Below are positions 1-7,296 of a DNA stretch of 18,326 nt, piece after piece (within the stretch, counting starts at the first letter, position 1; each line of letters opens with the position of its first letter). The stretch comes from an uncultured Granulicatella sp. (lineage in GTDB: Bacteria > Bacillota > Bacilli > Lactobacillales > Aerococcaceae). The notes beneath the pieces are model-generated. The model did no database searches, was not told where the DNA came from, and saw only the letters and a program-made list of their open reading frames with translations. The DNA is taken from contig CALATC010000248.1 in assembly GCA_937891475.1 (NCBI GenBank), positions 1 to 18,326 on the forward strand, in the 5' to 3' direction. Both the position numbers and the translations under genes were made by a program.

Positions 1-986
1 TAACTTTAATTCCTGGGGCAATTTTAGGTGAATTAACAAAAGCGTTATTACCAGTATTTCCTCAAGGACAATTAATTATTCAAGCAACTCAAGTGGCTAA
101 TACTATGATGGGTGCGATTATTGGTTTAATGGTAGGACATTTCTTTAAATTTACTCCAATTCAATCAGGTGCCATTGCTTTAGCAACTGTTTTTGCAGGA
201 GGAGCTCCGGGCTTTAATCCGGATGTTAAAGGTGTAGTCTTCGCTGGTACTGGGGATATTATTACAATGGGAGTAACGGCAGCCGTTGCAGCAGCATTTA
301 TTTTATGGATTGGGGATAAAGCGAAAGCTTATTCGATTATTGTGATTCCAACGGTTACATTAGTAGTAATTGGAGGAATTGGTAGACTTTCTCAACCGTA
401 CATTGTTAAAATTACAGCTTTAATTGGTCAAGGTGTAGAATTCTTATTAACATTACAACCAATTTTAATGTGTATGTTAATTGCGATGACTTTCTGTATT
501 TTAATTGTTTCACCATTTACAACAGTAGGAATTGGTTTAGCGATTGGATTATCAGGAATTGGTTCTGGTGCAGCGAACTTAGGAATCTGTGCGGCAGGTT
601 TTGGTTTAGCAGTTGCAGGATTAAAAGTGAATTCAGTAGGAACATGTATTGCACACTTTATTGGATCTCCGAAAATGTCAATGGCAAATGTGATTGCAAA
701 ACCAAAAATCTTATTGCCGATGTTATGTTCTTCAGCATTATTAGGTATTTTAGCAGCAGTCTTTTCTATTCAAGGAACTCCTGCTAGTGCTGGATTTGGC
801 TTTAGTGGATTAGTTGGACCAATTAATGCATTAAATCTAATGGAAAATGGATGGACAGTAGGAAATATTTTATTAGTTGCAATTATTTTCGTAGTGGCTC
901 CTATTATTTTCAACATTTTCTTTATCCATGTATTCGAAAAAGTGGTACAATGGATTCAACCGGAAGATTATAAATTAACGGTATAA
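1..986 (+). CDS. EIIC-like membrane transporter (PTS_EIIC_2 type), 5' end missing
   Basis: The frame is open from the first bases of the window (codons begin at base 3) to the TAA at 984-986, so the gene is cut by the window edge and the GTG at 93 is an internal Val codon. The visible product is about 327 residues, almost all hydrophobic, with roughly eight to ten membrane segments and glycine-rich stretches such as GLSGIGSGAANLG. This looks like the PTS_EIIC_2 family of EIIC-like integral membrane proteins, which generally occur without EIIA or EIIB partners, and none is encoded here. Only a few tens of N-terminal residues are probably missing. It lies 15 bases upstream of a ketopantoate-reductase-family gene and is presumably co-transcribed with it. 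The transported molecule is unknown; the neighbour suggests a 2-keto or 2-hydroxy acid or a pantothenate precursor, which is inference. Confidence 0.72.
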   Translation, partial: TLIPGAILGELTKALLPVFPQGQLIIQATQVANTMMGAIIGLMVGHFFKFTPIQSGAIALATVFAGGAPGFNPDVKGVVFAGTGDIITMGVTAAVAAAFILWIGDKAKAYSIIVIPTVTLVVIGGIGRLSQPYIVKITALIGQGVEFLLTLQPILMCMLIAMTFCILIVSPFTTVGIGLAIGLSGIGSGAANLGICAAGFGLAVAGLKVNSVGTCIAHFIGSPKMSMANVIAKPKILLPMLCSSALLGILAAVFSIQGTPASAGFGFSGLVGPINALNLMENGWTVGNILLVAIIFVVAPIIFNIFFIHVFEKVVQWIQPEDYKLTV

Positions 987-1001
987 TAAGGAGGAATTAT
1001 A

Positions 1002-1931
1002 ATGAAAATTGCAATTGCAGGTGCTGGAGCAATGGGATGTCGTTTTGGTTACATGTTAACAAAAGCGGGACAAGATGTTGTCTTAATCGATGAATGGCCA
1101 GCGCATATTGAAGCAATTCGTACAAATGGATTACAAGTAGTAGATGGAGACACAACAGATACATTACAAATTCCAATCTACAGACCTGAAGAAGTTCATG
1201 AGGAAGTAGATGTGGTTATCGCATTTACAAAATCAATGAAATTAGGGGAAATGCTTGAAAAAATCAAAGCAATTATTCATGAAGATACAAAAGTTGTATG
1301 TTTATTAAATGGTTTAGGTCATGAATATACAATGGAAAAATATGTTCCACGTAAAAACATTATTATGGGTGTAACAATTTGGACTGCAGGATTGAATGGT
1401 CCAGGTGTGGCTCGTTTAGGTGGAACAGGAACTGTTGAAATTCAAGCAGTAGAAGAAGCAAGCGGTCGTGCAATTGCAGAAGAATTAGTCGCTGTAATGA
1501 ATCAAGCAGGATTAAATGCAAGTTATAGTGAAGATGTATTATTCTCAATTTGGAGAAAAGCATGTGTAAACGGAACAATGAATGCAACATGTGCCATTTT
1601 AGATGCGAATATTGGAGAAGTGTTTGACACAACAACAGCAGAAGCTATCGTTGAGCAAATTATTCATGAATTCGTAGAAGTGGCTCATCATGAAGGTGTG
1701 AAAATTGATGCAGCTGAAATGAAAAACTATGTTTATACAGCTTCAAATAAAGTTCGTGCACACTATCCATCAATGCACCAAGATTTAATGCAAAATCATC
1801 GCTTTACTGAGATTGATTACTTAAATGGATTTGTTGCGAAACGTGGACAAGAATACGGTATTCCAACTCCATATTGTGCTATGATTACTCAATTAATTCA
1901 TGCAAAAGAACAAATTTTAAAAGTACAATAA
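1002..1931 (+). CDS. panE: Ketopantoate reductase family protein (PanE/ApbA-like 2-oxoacid reductase)
   Basis: This is a 309-residue cytosolic NAD(P)H-dependent reductase. The N-terminal Rossmann motif GAGAMG is at residues 7-12. The C-terminal helical domain carries the family's catalytic Lys in WRKACVN (K186, N190) and the conserved Glu in TEIDYLNG (E270). Length is normal for PanE. The ATG at 1002 has an AAGGAGG ribosome binding site at 988-994. PanE reduces 2-dehydropantoate to pantoate in pantothenate synthesis. In lactic acid bacteria, however, proteins of this family are known that instead act as D-2-hydroxyacid dehydrogenases on branched-chain 2-keto acids (Lactococcus PanE, enterococcal D-mandelate dehydrogenases). 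No panB, panC or panD is visible, so either role is possible. It follows an EIIC-like membrane protein gene after 15 bases and ends in a strong terminator. Family assignment is firm, substrate is not. Confidence 0.85.
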   Translation: MKIAIAGAGAMGCRFGYMLTKAGQDVVLIDEWPAHIEAIRTNGLQVVDGDTTDTLQIPIYRPEEVHEEVDVVIAFTKSMKLGEMLEKIKAIIHEDTKVVCLLNGLGHEYTMEKYVPRKNIIMGVTIWTAGLNGPGVARLGGTGTVEIQAVEEASGRAIAEELVAVMNQAGLNASYSEDVLFSIWRKACVNGTMNATCAILDANIGEVFDTTTAEAIVEQIIHEFVEVAHHEGVKIDAAEMKNYVYTASNKVRAHYPSMHQDLMQNHRFTEIDYLNGFVAKRGQEYGIPTPYCAMITQLIHAKEQILKVQ

Positions 1932-1943
1932 GTAGAATTTTTA

Positions 1944-1971
1944 AGGACGAGACAGGAGTCTCGTCTTTTTT
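1944..1971 (+). terminator. Rho-independent terminator after panE
   Basis: An 8-bp perfect stem, GACGAGAC (1946-1953) with GTCTCGTC (1958-1965), has a four-base AGGA loop and is followed by TTTTTT. It begins 14 bases after the panE stop codon and closes the EIIC-like/panE operon. Confidence 0.92.
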
Positions 1972-1999
1972 ATGGAGAAATTAATAGAAATTTTTATAT

Positions 2000-2250
2000 A
2001 AAAACCCACCTAACTATTCAAACTTTCGTCTGATTTGCTAGGTGGGTAAACTTCGTTGGCAGAGTTTCTGGCATAAGTGTATGATGGTTGTTATTTTTAG
2101 AATACCTCTGCCAATCAAAGCGAAGATTAACGAAAAGAACGAGGTTCTTTTCGGAAATCACATCAATAAAAAAGGAAAAATAAGTAAAATGATTGTTTAA
2201 ATTAATCATTTTATTATATTGTTTAAGTAATGAATATTCATTACTTTTAC
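2000..2250 (-). ncRNA. Candidate structured small RNA with own promoter and terminator (minus strand)
   Basis: Read on the minus strand, a TATAAT box (plus 2257-2262) predicts a start near 2250. Three helices then follow. The first is a 10-bp perfect hairpin, CGAAAAGAAC with GTTCTTTTCG and a three-base loop (2131-2153). The second is a long arm pairing TTGGCAGAG with CTCTGCCAA (2056-2064 with 2106-2114), extended past an asymmetric bulge by CTTCG with CGAAG (2051-2055, 2121-2125). The third is a 9-bp terminator stem, ACCCACCTA with TAGGTGGGT (2004-2012, 2039-2047), followed by a short U run only on the minus strand. The region has no convincing reading frame: the 63-codon minus-strand frame here lacks a Shine-Dalgarno. 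I do not recognise the RNA as a known family. The minus-strand polarity of both promoter and terminator argues for a small RNA rather than a leader of the downstream ABC genes. Confidence 0.42.
2225..2246. promoter_or_regulatory. Perfect 22-bp palindrome (possible operator)
   Basis: The 11-base half-site AAGTAATGAAT is followed directly by its exact reverse complement with no spacer. It lies just downstream of the predicted start of the minus-strand RNA (-10 at 2257-2262), where a bound repressor would block transcription. An uninterrupted AT-rich palindrome of this size resembles a dimeric repressor operator, but no matching regulator gene is in the window. It could also fold into a 5' hairpin in the RNA. 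Confidence 0.4.
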
Positions 2251-2313
2251 ATCTACATTATACGATTTTTATTGCTTTTTTAAAAGTAAAAACATTGAAA
2301 TTTAATAAATTTC

Positions 2314-2335
2314 TTTCTTACAAAAATGTAAGAAA
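2314..2335. promoter_or_regulatory. BceR-type operator upstream of the BceAB-like genes
   Basis: A perfect 9-bp inverted repeat, TTTCTTACA and TGTAAGAAA, is separated by AAAA. Its core TTACA-AAAA-TGTAA fits exactly the published consensus TnACA-N4-TGTnA for BceR-like response regulators that control BceAB-type transporters. It lies about 50 bases upstream of the likely extended -10 of the transporter genes (2385-2390), in an activator position. A BceR-like regulator gene is present in the window at 12622. It also lies a similar distance upstream of the oppositely oriented small-RNA promoter, so it could serve both. Confidence 0.68.
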
Positions 2336-2381
2336 CAAAAGGAAAATGATAGCTAAAATATAGGAATACATCGCTTTTATT

Positions 2382-2390
2382 TGATAGAAT
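2382..2390 (+). promoter_or_regulatory. Probable promoter of the BceAB-like operon (extended -10)
   Basis: TGA-TAGAAT (2382-2390) is an extended -10 element with no recognisable -35 at the usual distance. That is what is expected of a promoter needing an activator bound upstream. The predicted transcript start is near 2397, 26 bases before the ATPase gene. Confidence 0.45.
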
Positions 2391-2422
2391 GAATACAAAT
2401 CAAAGAGAAAGTAGGAATTGAC

Positions 2423-3190
2423 ATGACATTATTAGATGTAAAACAAGTACAAAAAATTTATCATACAAGATTTGGAGCGATGCAAGTAGAGGCGTTGAAA
2501 GATATTACGTTTAGCGTTGAAAAGGGAGAATATGTTGCTATTATGGGGGAATCTGGTTCTGGTAAAACAACGCTACTAAATATTTTAGCCACATTAGATC
2601 GACCTACAAAAGGACAAGTATTATTGAATCAATTAGATATTCAAAATATTCCAGACAAAACATTAGCAGCGTTTCGTCGTGATCATTTAGGATTTGTATT
2701 CCAAGATTTCAATTTATTAGAAACATTATCTGTTAAAGAGAATATGTTACTACCATTAGTACTAGCGAAGAAAACTGTTCAAGAAATGGAGAAAAAAGTA
2801 AAACCTGTTGCTGCTTTATTAGGGATTGAAAAATTATTAGAAAAATATCCTTATGAATTATCAGGAGGTCAACAACAAAGAGTAGCTATTGGACGTGCAA
2901 TGATGGCTGATCCAAGTATACTATTAGCGGATGAACCAACAGGAGCGTTAGATTCAAAATCTTCAAGCAATATTTTAGATGTATTCGACACTTTAAATGA
3001 AAATGGTCAAACGATTTTAATGGTAACGCATAGTACTTTAGCCGCTAGTCGAGCTAAACGAGTATTATTTATAAAAGATGGAATCTTGTATCATCAATTA
3101 TTTAAAGGGGAACGTACAGATGAAGAAATGTTTGAAGCAATTTCTGATACGTTAACAGTAATGGCTAATCGAGGTGAGAGTCATGTTTAA
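2423..3190 (+). CDS. bceA: BceA-like ABC transporter ATPase (peptide-antibiotic resistance/sensing)
   Basis: A 255-residue ABC ATPase of the MacB/LolD/BceA branch. Walker A GESGSGKTT is at residues 42-50, the Q-loop is near Q94, the signature LSGGQ is at 146-150, the Walker B ILLADE is at 166-171 and the H-loop His is H203. Length is normal for BceA. With a single ten-helix FtsX-type permease it forms a BceAB transporter. Such transporters free lipid II-cycle targets from peptide antibiotics (bacitracin, lantibiotics) and report flux to a partner two-component system. It overlaps the permease gene by 8 bases. Expression probably depends on the BceR-like site at 2314-2335. The ribosome site (GTAGGA, 2411-2416) is only moderate. 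The symbol is by family resemblance; the antibiotic handled cannot be read from the sequence. Confidence 0.88.
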   Translation: MTLLDVKQVQKIYHTRFGAMQVEALKDITFSVEKGEYVAIMGESGSGKTTLLNILATLDRPTKGQVLLNQLDIQNIPDKTLAAFRRDHLGFVFQDFNLLETLSVKENMLLPLVLAKKTVQEMEKKVKPVAALLGIEKLLEKYPYELSGGQQQRVAIGRAMMADPSILLADEPTGALDSKSSSNILDVFDTLNENGQTILMVTHSTLAASRAKRVLFIKDGILYHQLFKGERTDEEMFEAISDTLTVMANRGESHV

Positions 3191-5165
3191 ATTAATTAGT
3201 TCATTAGCAGTATCTAATTTAAAGAAAAATCGAACACTTTATATTCCTTTTTCAATTGCAACTATTACGATGATGGTGATTACATACATTTTGATGGCAC
3301 TATCTACAAATAAAACAATATTGCAAAGTAGTGGTGGAAGTACAGTAGTTATGGCATTAGGTTTTGGTGTTGTGATTATGTTACTTGTCTCTACTTTAAC
3401 AATGATTTATGCCAATGGCTTTGTCATGAAAAACCGCTCGAAAGAATTTGGATTATATAGTATTTTAGGATTAGGGCGCTCTCAAATTCAATTGTTACAA
3501 GTGGTTGAAATGCTGTTGTTTTCAGTGATGAACCTTATTGTAGGACTTGTATTAGGAGTATTATTGAATCGATTAGCCTTTGCCTTATTATTAAAAGCAA
3601 TGCGCTTTAACGTTCCAATCTCATATGAATTCCAAATTGCTTCAGTCATTATCATTGGAATTTTATTTAGTGGGATTTTTGTTTTCTTAATGATTTTAAA
3701 TGCAATTAAAATTAGAGTGAGTCGTCCATTAGAATTATTGCGTGAGAAGAAATCGGGTGAAAAAACAGGTCGTTTCTTAAGTATTCGTGCACTAATTGGA
3801 GTAGCGATTTTAGGATATGCTTATTATATTTCTCAATCAATCGAAAGTCCGATTAAAGCGTTAGGTTGGTTCTTTGTTGCAGTATTATTAGTAGTTATCG
3901 CAACTTATATTTTATTTGATGCTGGAAGTATTGCATTGTTACGCTTCTTGAAAAATCGTAAAACATTTTATTATCGCCCAATTAACTTCATCTCTGTTTC
4001 TAATTTGATTTTTAGAATGAGAAAAAATGCGATGGGTTTAGCAAGTATTTGTATTTTATCAACAATGGTGCTTGTAACACTTGGAACGACTGGTTCGTTG
4101 CAGTTTGGTGCACAGGAAGTGATTAATAAAACGAGCCCAACTGATTTTACTTTTAGAAATATGTATCGTAATCCTGAAGAAGCAGCAGAATATTCAAAAG
4201 AAGCAAAACAATTAGCTGCAGGAACTGCTTCAAAAGTAACTGATTTTTATGAGTATTCGTATATTTTAACAGCAGGGAATCATGAAGGAAATGTGCTAAA
4301 TACAAATTTTAAAAATCTAGGTGGTCTTCCAGAGGCTATGATTGTTCTTGTATCAGTGGAAGATTATAATCGTAATACAGGCGAAAATCTTACTGTTAAA
4401 TCAGGTGAGATGTTACTTGGAGAAGAAAGTTTTAAAAAGAATCCTACATTTAATCAAGTAGCTATAGGAGACAATACAATTTCAGTTGCAAAAGTTATTG
4501 ATGTTAAAAACTTTTCAAAAATTGCGGTGGCAAATCCAAATATTACGGATCACTCCTATTTTGGAATTTTAAATGAAGAAGATATGGCAAAAGTTGTTCC
4601 ATATTATAGTAAAGAAAACGATGAAGGACATCGTTCTTATACAAGAGATTATGTGGCATTATGGAATACATCTAGTCAAACAGATGATGAGAAGCAAAAA
4701 GAATTAGAAGCCTATCAACAATCTGATATTGCTGGGGGAATTGATGGGAAAATAGAAATTGCTCAATTATTATTCCAATTTTATGGTTCCCTATTATTCT
4801 TAGGAATCTTATTAGCGATTGCCTTTTCAGTAGGAGCGGTCTTAGTCATTTATTACAAACAAGTTTCTGAAGGATATGAAGACCGTGAACGTTATGTTAT
4901 CTTGAAGAAGATTGGTATTGATCAACCAATGATTCATCAATCCATTAATCGTCAAGTATTAATTGTATTCTTCTTACCATTATTAACAGCATTCTTACAT
5001 ACTGCGTTATCCTATAACATGGTAAGTAAAATTGTATTAATTTTTGGAATCAAAGGAAGTATTATTGCCTTAACGATGTTAGCAGTAGCTGTAGTCTTCA
5101 TGATTGCATACTTCTTAGTATACAAAATTACTTCAAGAGAATACTTCAAAATTATCAATCGATAA
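3183..5165 (+). CDS. bceB: BceB-like FtsX-family ABC permease with large extracellular domain
   Basis: About 660 residues, the typical BceB length. The layout is a first helix near residues 18-38, an FtsX domain with helices 2-4 up to about residue 180, further helices to about 305, then a roughly 220-residue hydrophilic extracellular domain (about 306-528) and three C-terminal helices. This 7+3 arrangement around a big external loop is diagnostic of BceB-type permeases; the loop determines antibiotic specificity and contact with the sensor kinase. The C-terminal EGYEDRERYVILKKIG segment is also typical. I chose the ATG at 3183 because GAGG at 3171-3174 is correctly spaced for it. The in-frame GTG at 3174 would have no ribosome site. 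It overlaps the ATPase gene by 8 bases and is followed by a terminator. Confidence 0.88.
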   Translation: MFKLISSLAVSNLKKNRTLYIPFSIATITMMVITYILMALSTNKTILQSSGGSTVVMALGFGVVIMLLVSTLTMIYANGFVMKNRSKEFGLYSILGLGRSQIQLLQVVEMLLFSVMNLIVGLVLGVLLNRLAFALLLKAMRFNVPISYEFQIASVIIIGILFSGIFVFLMILNAIKIRVSRPLELLREKKSGEKTGRFLSIRALIGVAILGYAYYISQSIESPIKALGWFFVAVLLVVIATYILFDAGSIALLRFLKNRKTFYYRPINFISVSNLIFRMRKNAMGLASICILSTMVLVTLGTTGSLQFGAQEVINKTSPTDFTFRNMYRNPEEAAEYSKEAKQLAAGTASKVTDFYEYSYILTAGNHEGNVLNTNFKNLGGLPEAMIVLVSVEDYNRNTGENLTVKSGEMLLGEESFKKNPTFNQVAIGDNTISVAKVIDVKNFSKIAVANPNITDHSYFGILNEEDMAKVVPYYSKENDEGHRSYTRDYVALWNTSSQTDDEKQKELEAYQQSDIAGGIDGKIEIAQLLFQFYGSLLFLGILLAIAFSVGAVLVIYYKQVSEGYEDRERYVILKKIGIDQPMIHQSINRQVLIVFFLPLLTAFLHTALSYNMVSKIVLIFGIKGSIIALTMLAVAVVFMIAYFLVYKITSREYFKIINR

Positions 5166-5173
5166 TAAAAATA

Positions 5174-5206
5174 AACGTCTTTAGTGAAAGCTAGAGACGT
5201 TTTTTT
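5174..5206 (+). terminator. Rho-independent terminator after the BceAB-like operon
   Basis: An 11-bp stem pairs AACGTCTTTAG (5174-5184) with CTAGAGACGTT (5191-5201), including one G-U pair, with a six-base loop and a run of seven T. It starts 9 bases after the permease stop codon. Confidence 0.9.
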
Positions 5207-5302
5207 ATGCGTTTTTTCTTCGGCAATTATTCGAAAAAATTCGTATAAAAAATATTTTTTTAAAAAATACTTAATATTTATATCGCATGAAAGCGTAAAA
5301 CA

Positions 5303-5311
5303 TGGTATACT
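5303..5311 (+). promoter_or_regulatory. Probable promoter of the ABC importer operon (extended -10)
   Basis: TGG-TATACT (5303-5311) is an extended -10 with no clear -35. Where the -35 would lie there is a catabolite-response-like sequence, TGAAAGCGTAAAACA (5288-5302). It is one base longer than the CcpA consensus, so that match is weak. The start would be near 5318, about 30 bases before the ATPase gene. Confidence 0.5.
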
Positions 5312-5348
5312 AGAATGTATTCAAGTAAAGAAATTTGGAGGTTTACTC

Positions 5349-6419
5349 ATGATTGATGTTATCGACTTAAATAAAGTATTCGATAATGGCTTTGAAGCAT
5401 TAAAATCCGTTAATTTTTCAATTGAACAAGGGGATTTAGTTTGCTTATTAGGGCCTAGTGGTTGCGGAAAATCAACTATTTTAAATATGATTGCAGGGTT
5501 ATTACAACCAACTGGTGGAGATATCCAATTCAAAAAATCTTCTGTTATTAATACAGAACCAAAAGATAGAAATATTGGATTTGTGTTCCAAAACTATGCA
5601 TTATATCCTCATATGACAGTGTTAGAGAACATTATGTTCCCATTAACTGTAGGGGAAAAGAAAATCTCAAAAGAAGAAGCTAAAAAAGTTGCAGAAGAAT
5701 ACATGCAATTAACAAATATCGAGGAATTGGCTGAGAAAAAACCTGGTACTTTATCAGGGGGGCAACAACAACGTGTTGCGATTACTCGTGCGTTAGTTCA
5801 AAAACCAGAAGTATTATTATTAGACGAACCATTAAGTAACTTAGATGCTCGTTTACGTTTAAAAATTCGTGAAGAAATTCGTCGTTTAGTAAAAGAAGTA
5901 GGAATTACAACTATCTTCGTAACTCACGACCAAGAAGAAGCTTTATCTATCAGTGATAAAATTATCTTATTAAACGAAGGTGTTATCCAACAACATGATG
6001 ACCCTCAAAACTTATATTTAGAGCCAAATAATTTATTTGTAGCTAAATTTATCGGGAACCCTATTATTAACATTTCAGAAGTGGAGGTAAAAGATGGTGT
6101 CATTACTCACCCAGCGTTTACTTTACAAGCAGGTGAATTAGTAGAAAGTCGTTTCCGTAAAGAATTAGAGAATGGACATTACTATTTAGGATTACGTCCT
6201 GAAGATTTAGTTCCAAGTGAAAATGGATTATTTACAGTAACCGTTTCGGCTGTTGAATTAATTGGTCGTGAACGTATTTTACACTTTACATTAGGAGAAC
6301 AAGATATTAAATCAATCGTAAGTGTGGAACATAAGATTGAAGAAGGAGACACACTTTCATTTGACCTTCTAAGACATAAATTATTCTTATTCGATCAAAA
6401 TGGAGAACGTGTATACTAA
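5349..6419 (+). CDS. MsmK/UgpC-type ABC importer ATPase
   Basis: A 356-residue ATPase of the carbohydrate uptake class 1 group. Walker A GPSGCGKST is at residues 35-43, the Q-loop is Q81, the signature LSGGQ is at 135-139, Walker B LLLDE is at 156-160 and the H-loop is H193. An OB/TOBE-type regulatory domain fills about residues 240-356. This length and C-terminal domain separate it from the BceA-like ATPase upstream. The ATG at 5349 has GGAGG at 5337-5341. The frame is open further upstream to 5184, but that stretch contains the promoter and has no ribosome site. It energises the two permeases encoded next; the last base of its stop codon is the first base of the next start. UgpC and MsmK both belong to this group, so substrate cannot be inferred from this gene alone. 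Confidence 0.9.
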   Translation: MIDVIDLNKVFDNGFEALKSVNFSIEQGDLVCLLGPSGCGKSTILNMIAGLLQPTGGDIQFKKSSVINTEPKDRNIGFVFQNYALYPHMTVLENIMFPLTVGEKKISKEEAKKVAEEYMQLTNIEELAEKKPGTLSGGQQQRVAITRALVQKPEVLLLDEPLSNLDARLRLKIREEIRRLVKEVGITTIFVTHDQEEALSISDKIILLNEGVIQQHDDPQNLYLEPNNLFVAKFIGNPIINISEVEVKDGVITHPAFTLQAGELVESRFRKELENGHYYLGLRPEDLVPSENGLFTVTVSAVELIGRERILHFTLGEQDIKSIVSVEHKIEEGDTLSFDLLRHKLFLFDQNGERVY

Positions 6420-7294
6420 TGAAAAAATATAATCCTGAGAATCAACCAAAGGCGTGGTTATTCCTTCTTCCGTCATTAGGTGTGATTTTACTATTTAATA
6501 TTTACCCATTAATTCGTTCATTTTGGATGAGTTTCCAAAAGGGTTCATTGTTAAAACTTCAATTTACAGGTTTATCAAACTATCAAAAAGTTTTAGCAGA
6601 TCCAGTGTTTCATAAAGCATTACTAAATACAGCTTTATATGCATTTGTTGTAGTACCTGTTGCACTATGTATTTCAGTTGTGATTGCTTGGATTATCTTT
6701 GAAAAGGTAAAACATAAGAGTGTGTTTGAAACAATTTTCTTCATGCCATATGTTACAAGTACAATTGCGATTGGGATTGTGTTCCGTTATTTCTTTAATG
6801 GAAGTTACGGATTAATCAACTTCTTACTAGGTTTAGTAGGAATTCCTGCTGTGAACTGGTTAGATAATGTCAATATGAGTATGCCAACATTAATTATTTT
6901 TGGTATTTGGACAGGACTTGCTTTTAATATTATTATCTTATTAGCAGGTTTAAGAAATATTGACCCAGAACATTTTAAAATTGCAAAAATGTTTGGTGCT
7001 ACAGAAAAAGAAATCTTCTGGAGAATTACATTCCCTCAATTAGTACCAACAATTGCATTCTTATCTACAGTGAACTTAATCGGTGCCTTCAAAGTTTATA
7101 CGCAAGTATATGCATTATTTGGAGGAACAGCTGGGGTTGCCAATAGTGCTACAACTGCCGTGTATTATATTTACGACAAGTTCCACGTAGCAGGTCGTCC
7201 AGGGATTGCGATGGCAGCAACTGTAATCTTATTTGTGATTATTCTGATTGCTACTTTCTTCCAAAATAAATTCTTGAGAAGAGCGGAGGGTTAA
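6419..7294 (+). CDS. ABC importer permease, MalF/UgpA type
   Basis: A 291-residue inner-membrane permease with about six helices, the first at residues 12-32. Near residues 182-212 it has the EAA loop that docks on the ATPase (FKIAKMFGATEKEIFWRI, ending in FPQL). Size and motif fit the binding-protein-dependent transport permeases for sugars and glycerol-3-phosphate. It starts in the TAATG junction with the ATPase gene and ends 2 bases before its partner permease, implying translational coupling. The ribosome site is GGAGAA at 6402-6407. Most similar in style to UgpA/MsmF; exact substrate unknown. Confidence 0.9.
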   Translation: MKKYNPENQPKAWLFLLPSLGVILLFNIYPLIRSFWMSFQKGSLLKLQFTGLSNYQKVLADPVFHKALLNTALYAFVVVPVALCISVVIAWIIFEKVKHKSVFETIFFMPYVTSTIAIGIVFRYFFNGSYGLINFLLGLVGIPAVNWLDNVNMSMPTLIIFGIWTGLAFNIIILLAGLRNIDPEHFKIAKMFGATEKEIFWRITFPQLVPTIAFLSTVNLIGAFKVYTQVYALFGGTAGVANSATTAVYYIYDKFHVAGRPGIAMAATVILFVIILIATFFQNKFLRRAEG

Positions 7295-7296
7295 TC

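Noticed and set aside
2018..2209. A 63-codon minus-strand reading frame in the intergenic gap
   Set aside because: It has no Shine-Dalgarno before its ATG, its codons run through three strong hairpins, and the peptide has no recognisable pattern. The region is better explained as a structured RNA.
3174..3185. Upstream GTG start for the BceB-like permease
   Set aside because: The GTG overlaps the ribosome site GAGG, which serves the ATG at 3183.
5184..5348. N-terminal extension of the importer ATPase
   Set aside because: The open frame continues upstream only by chance through the terminator and promoter. No ribosome site precedes it, and the ATG at 5349 has an ideal one at the correct family start.
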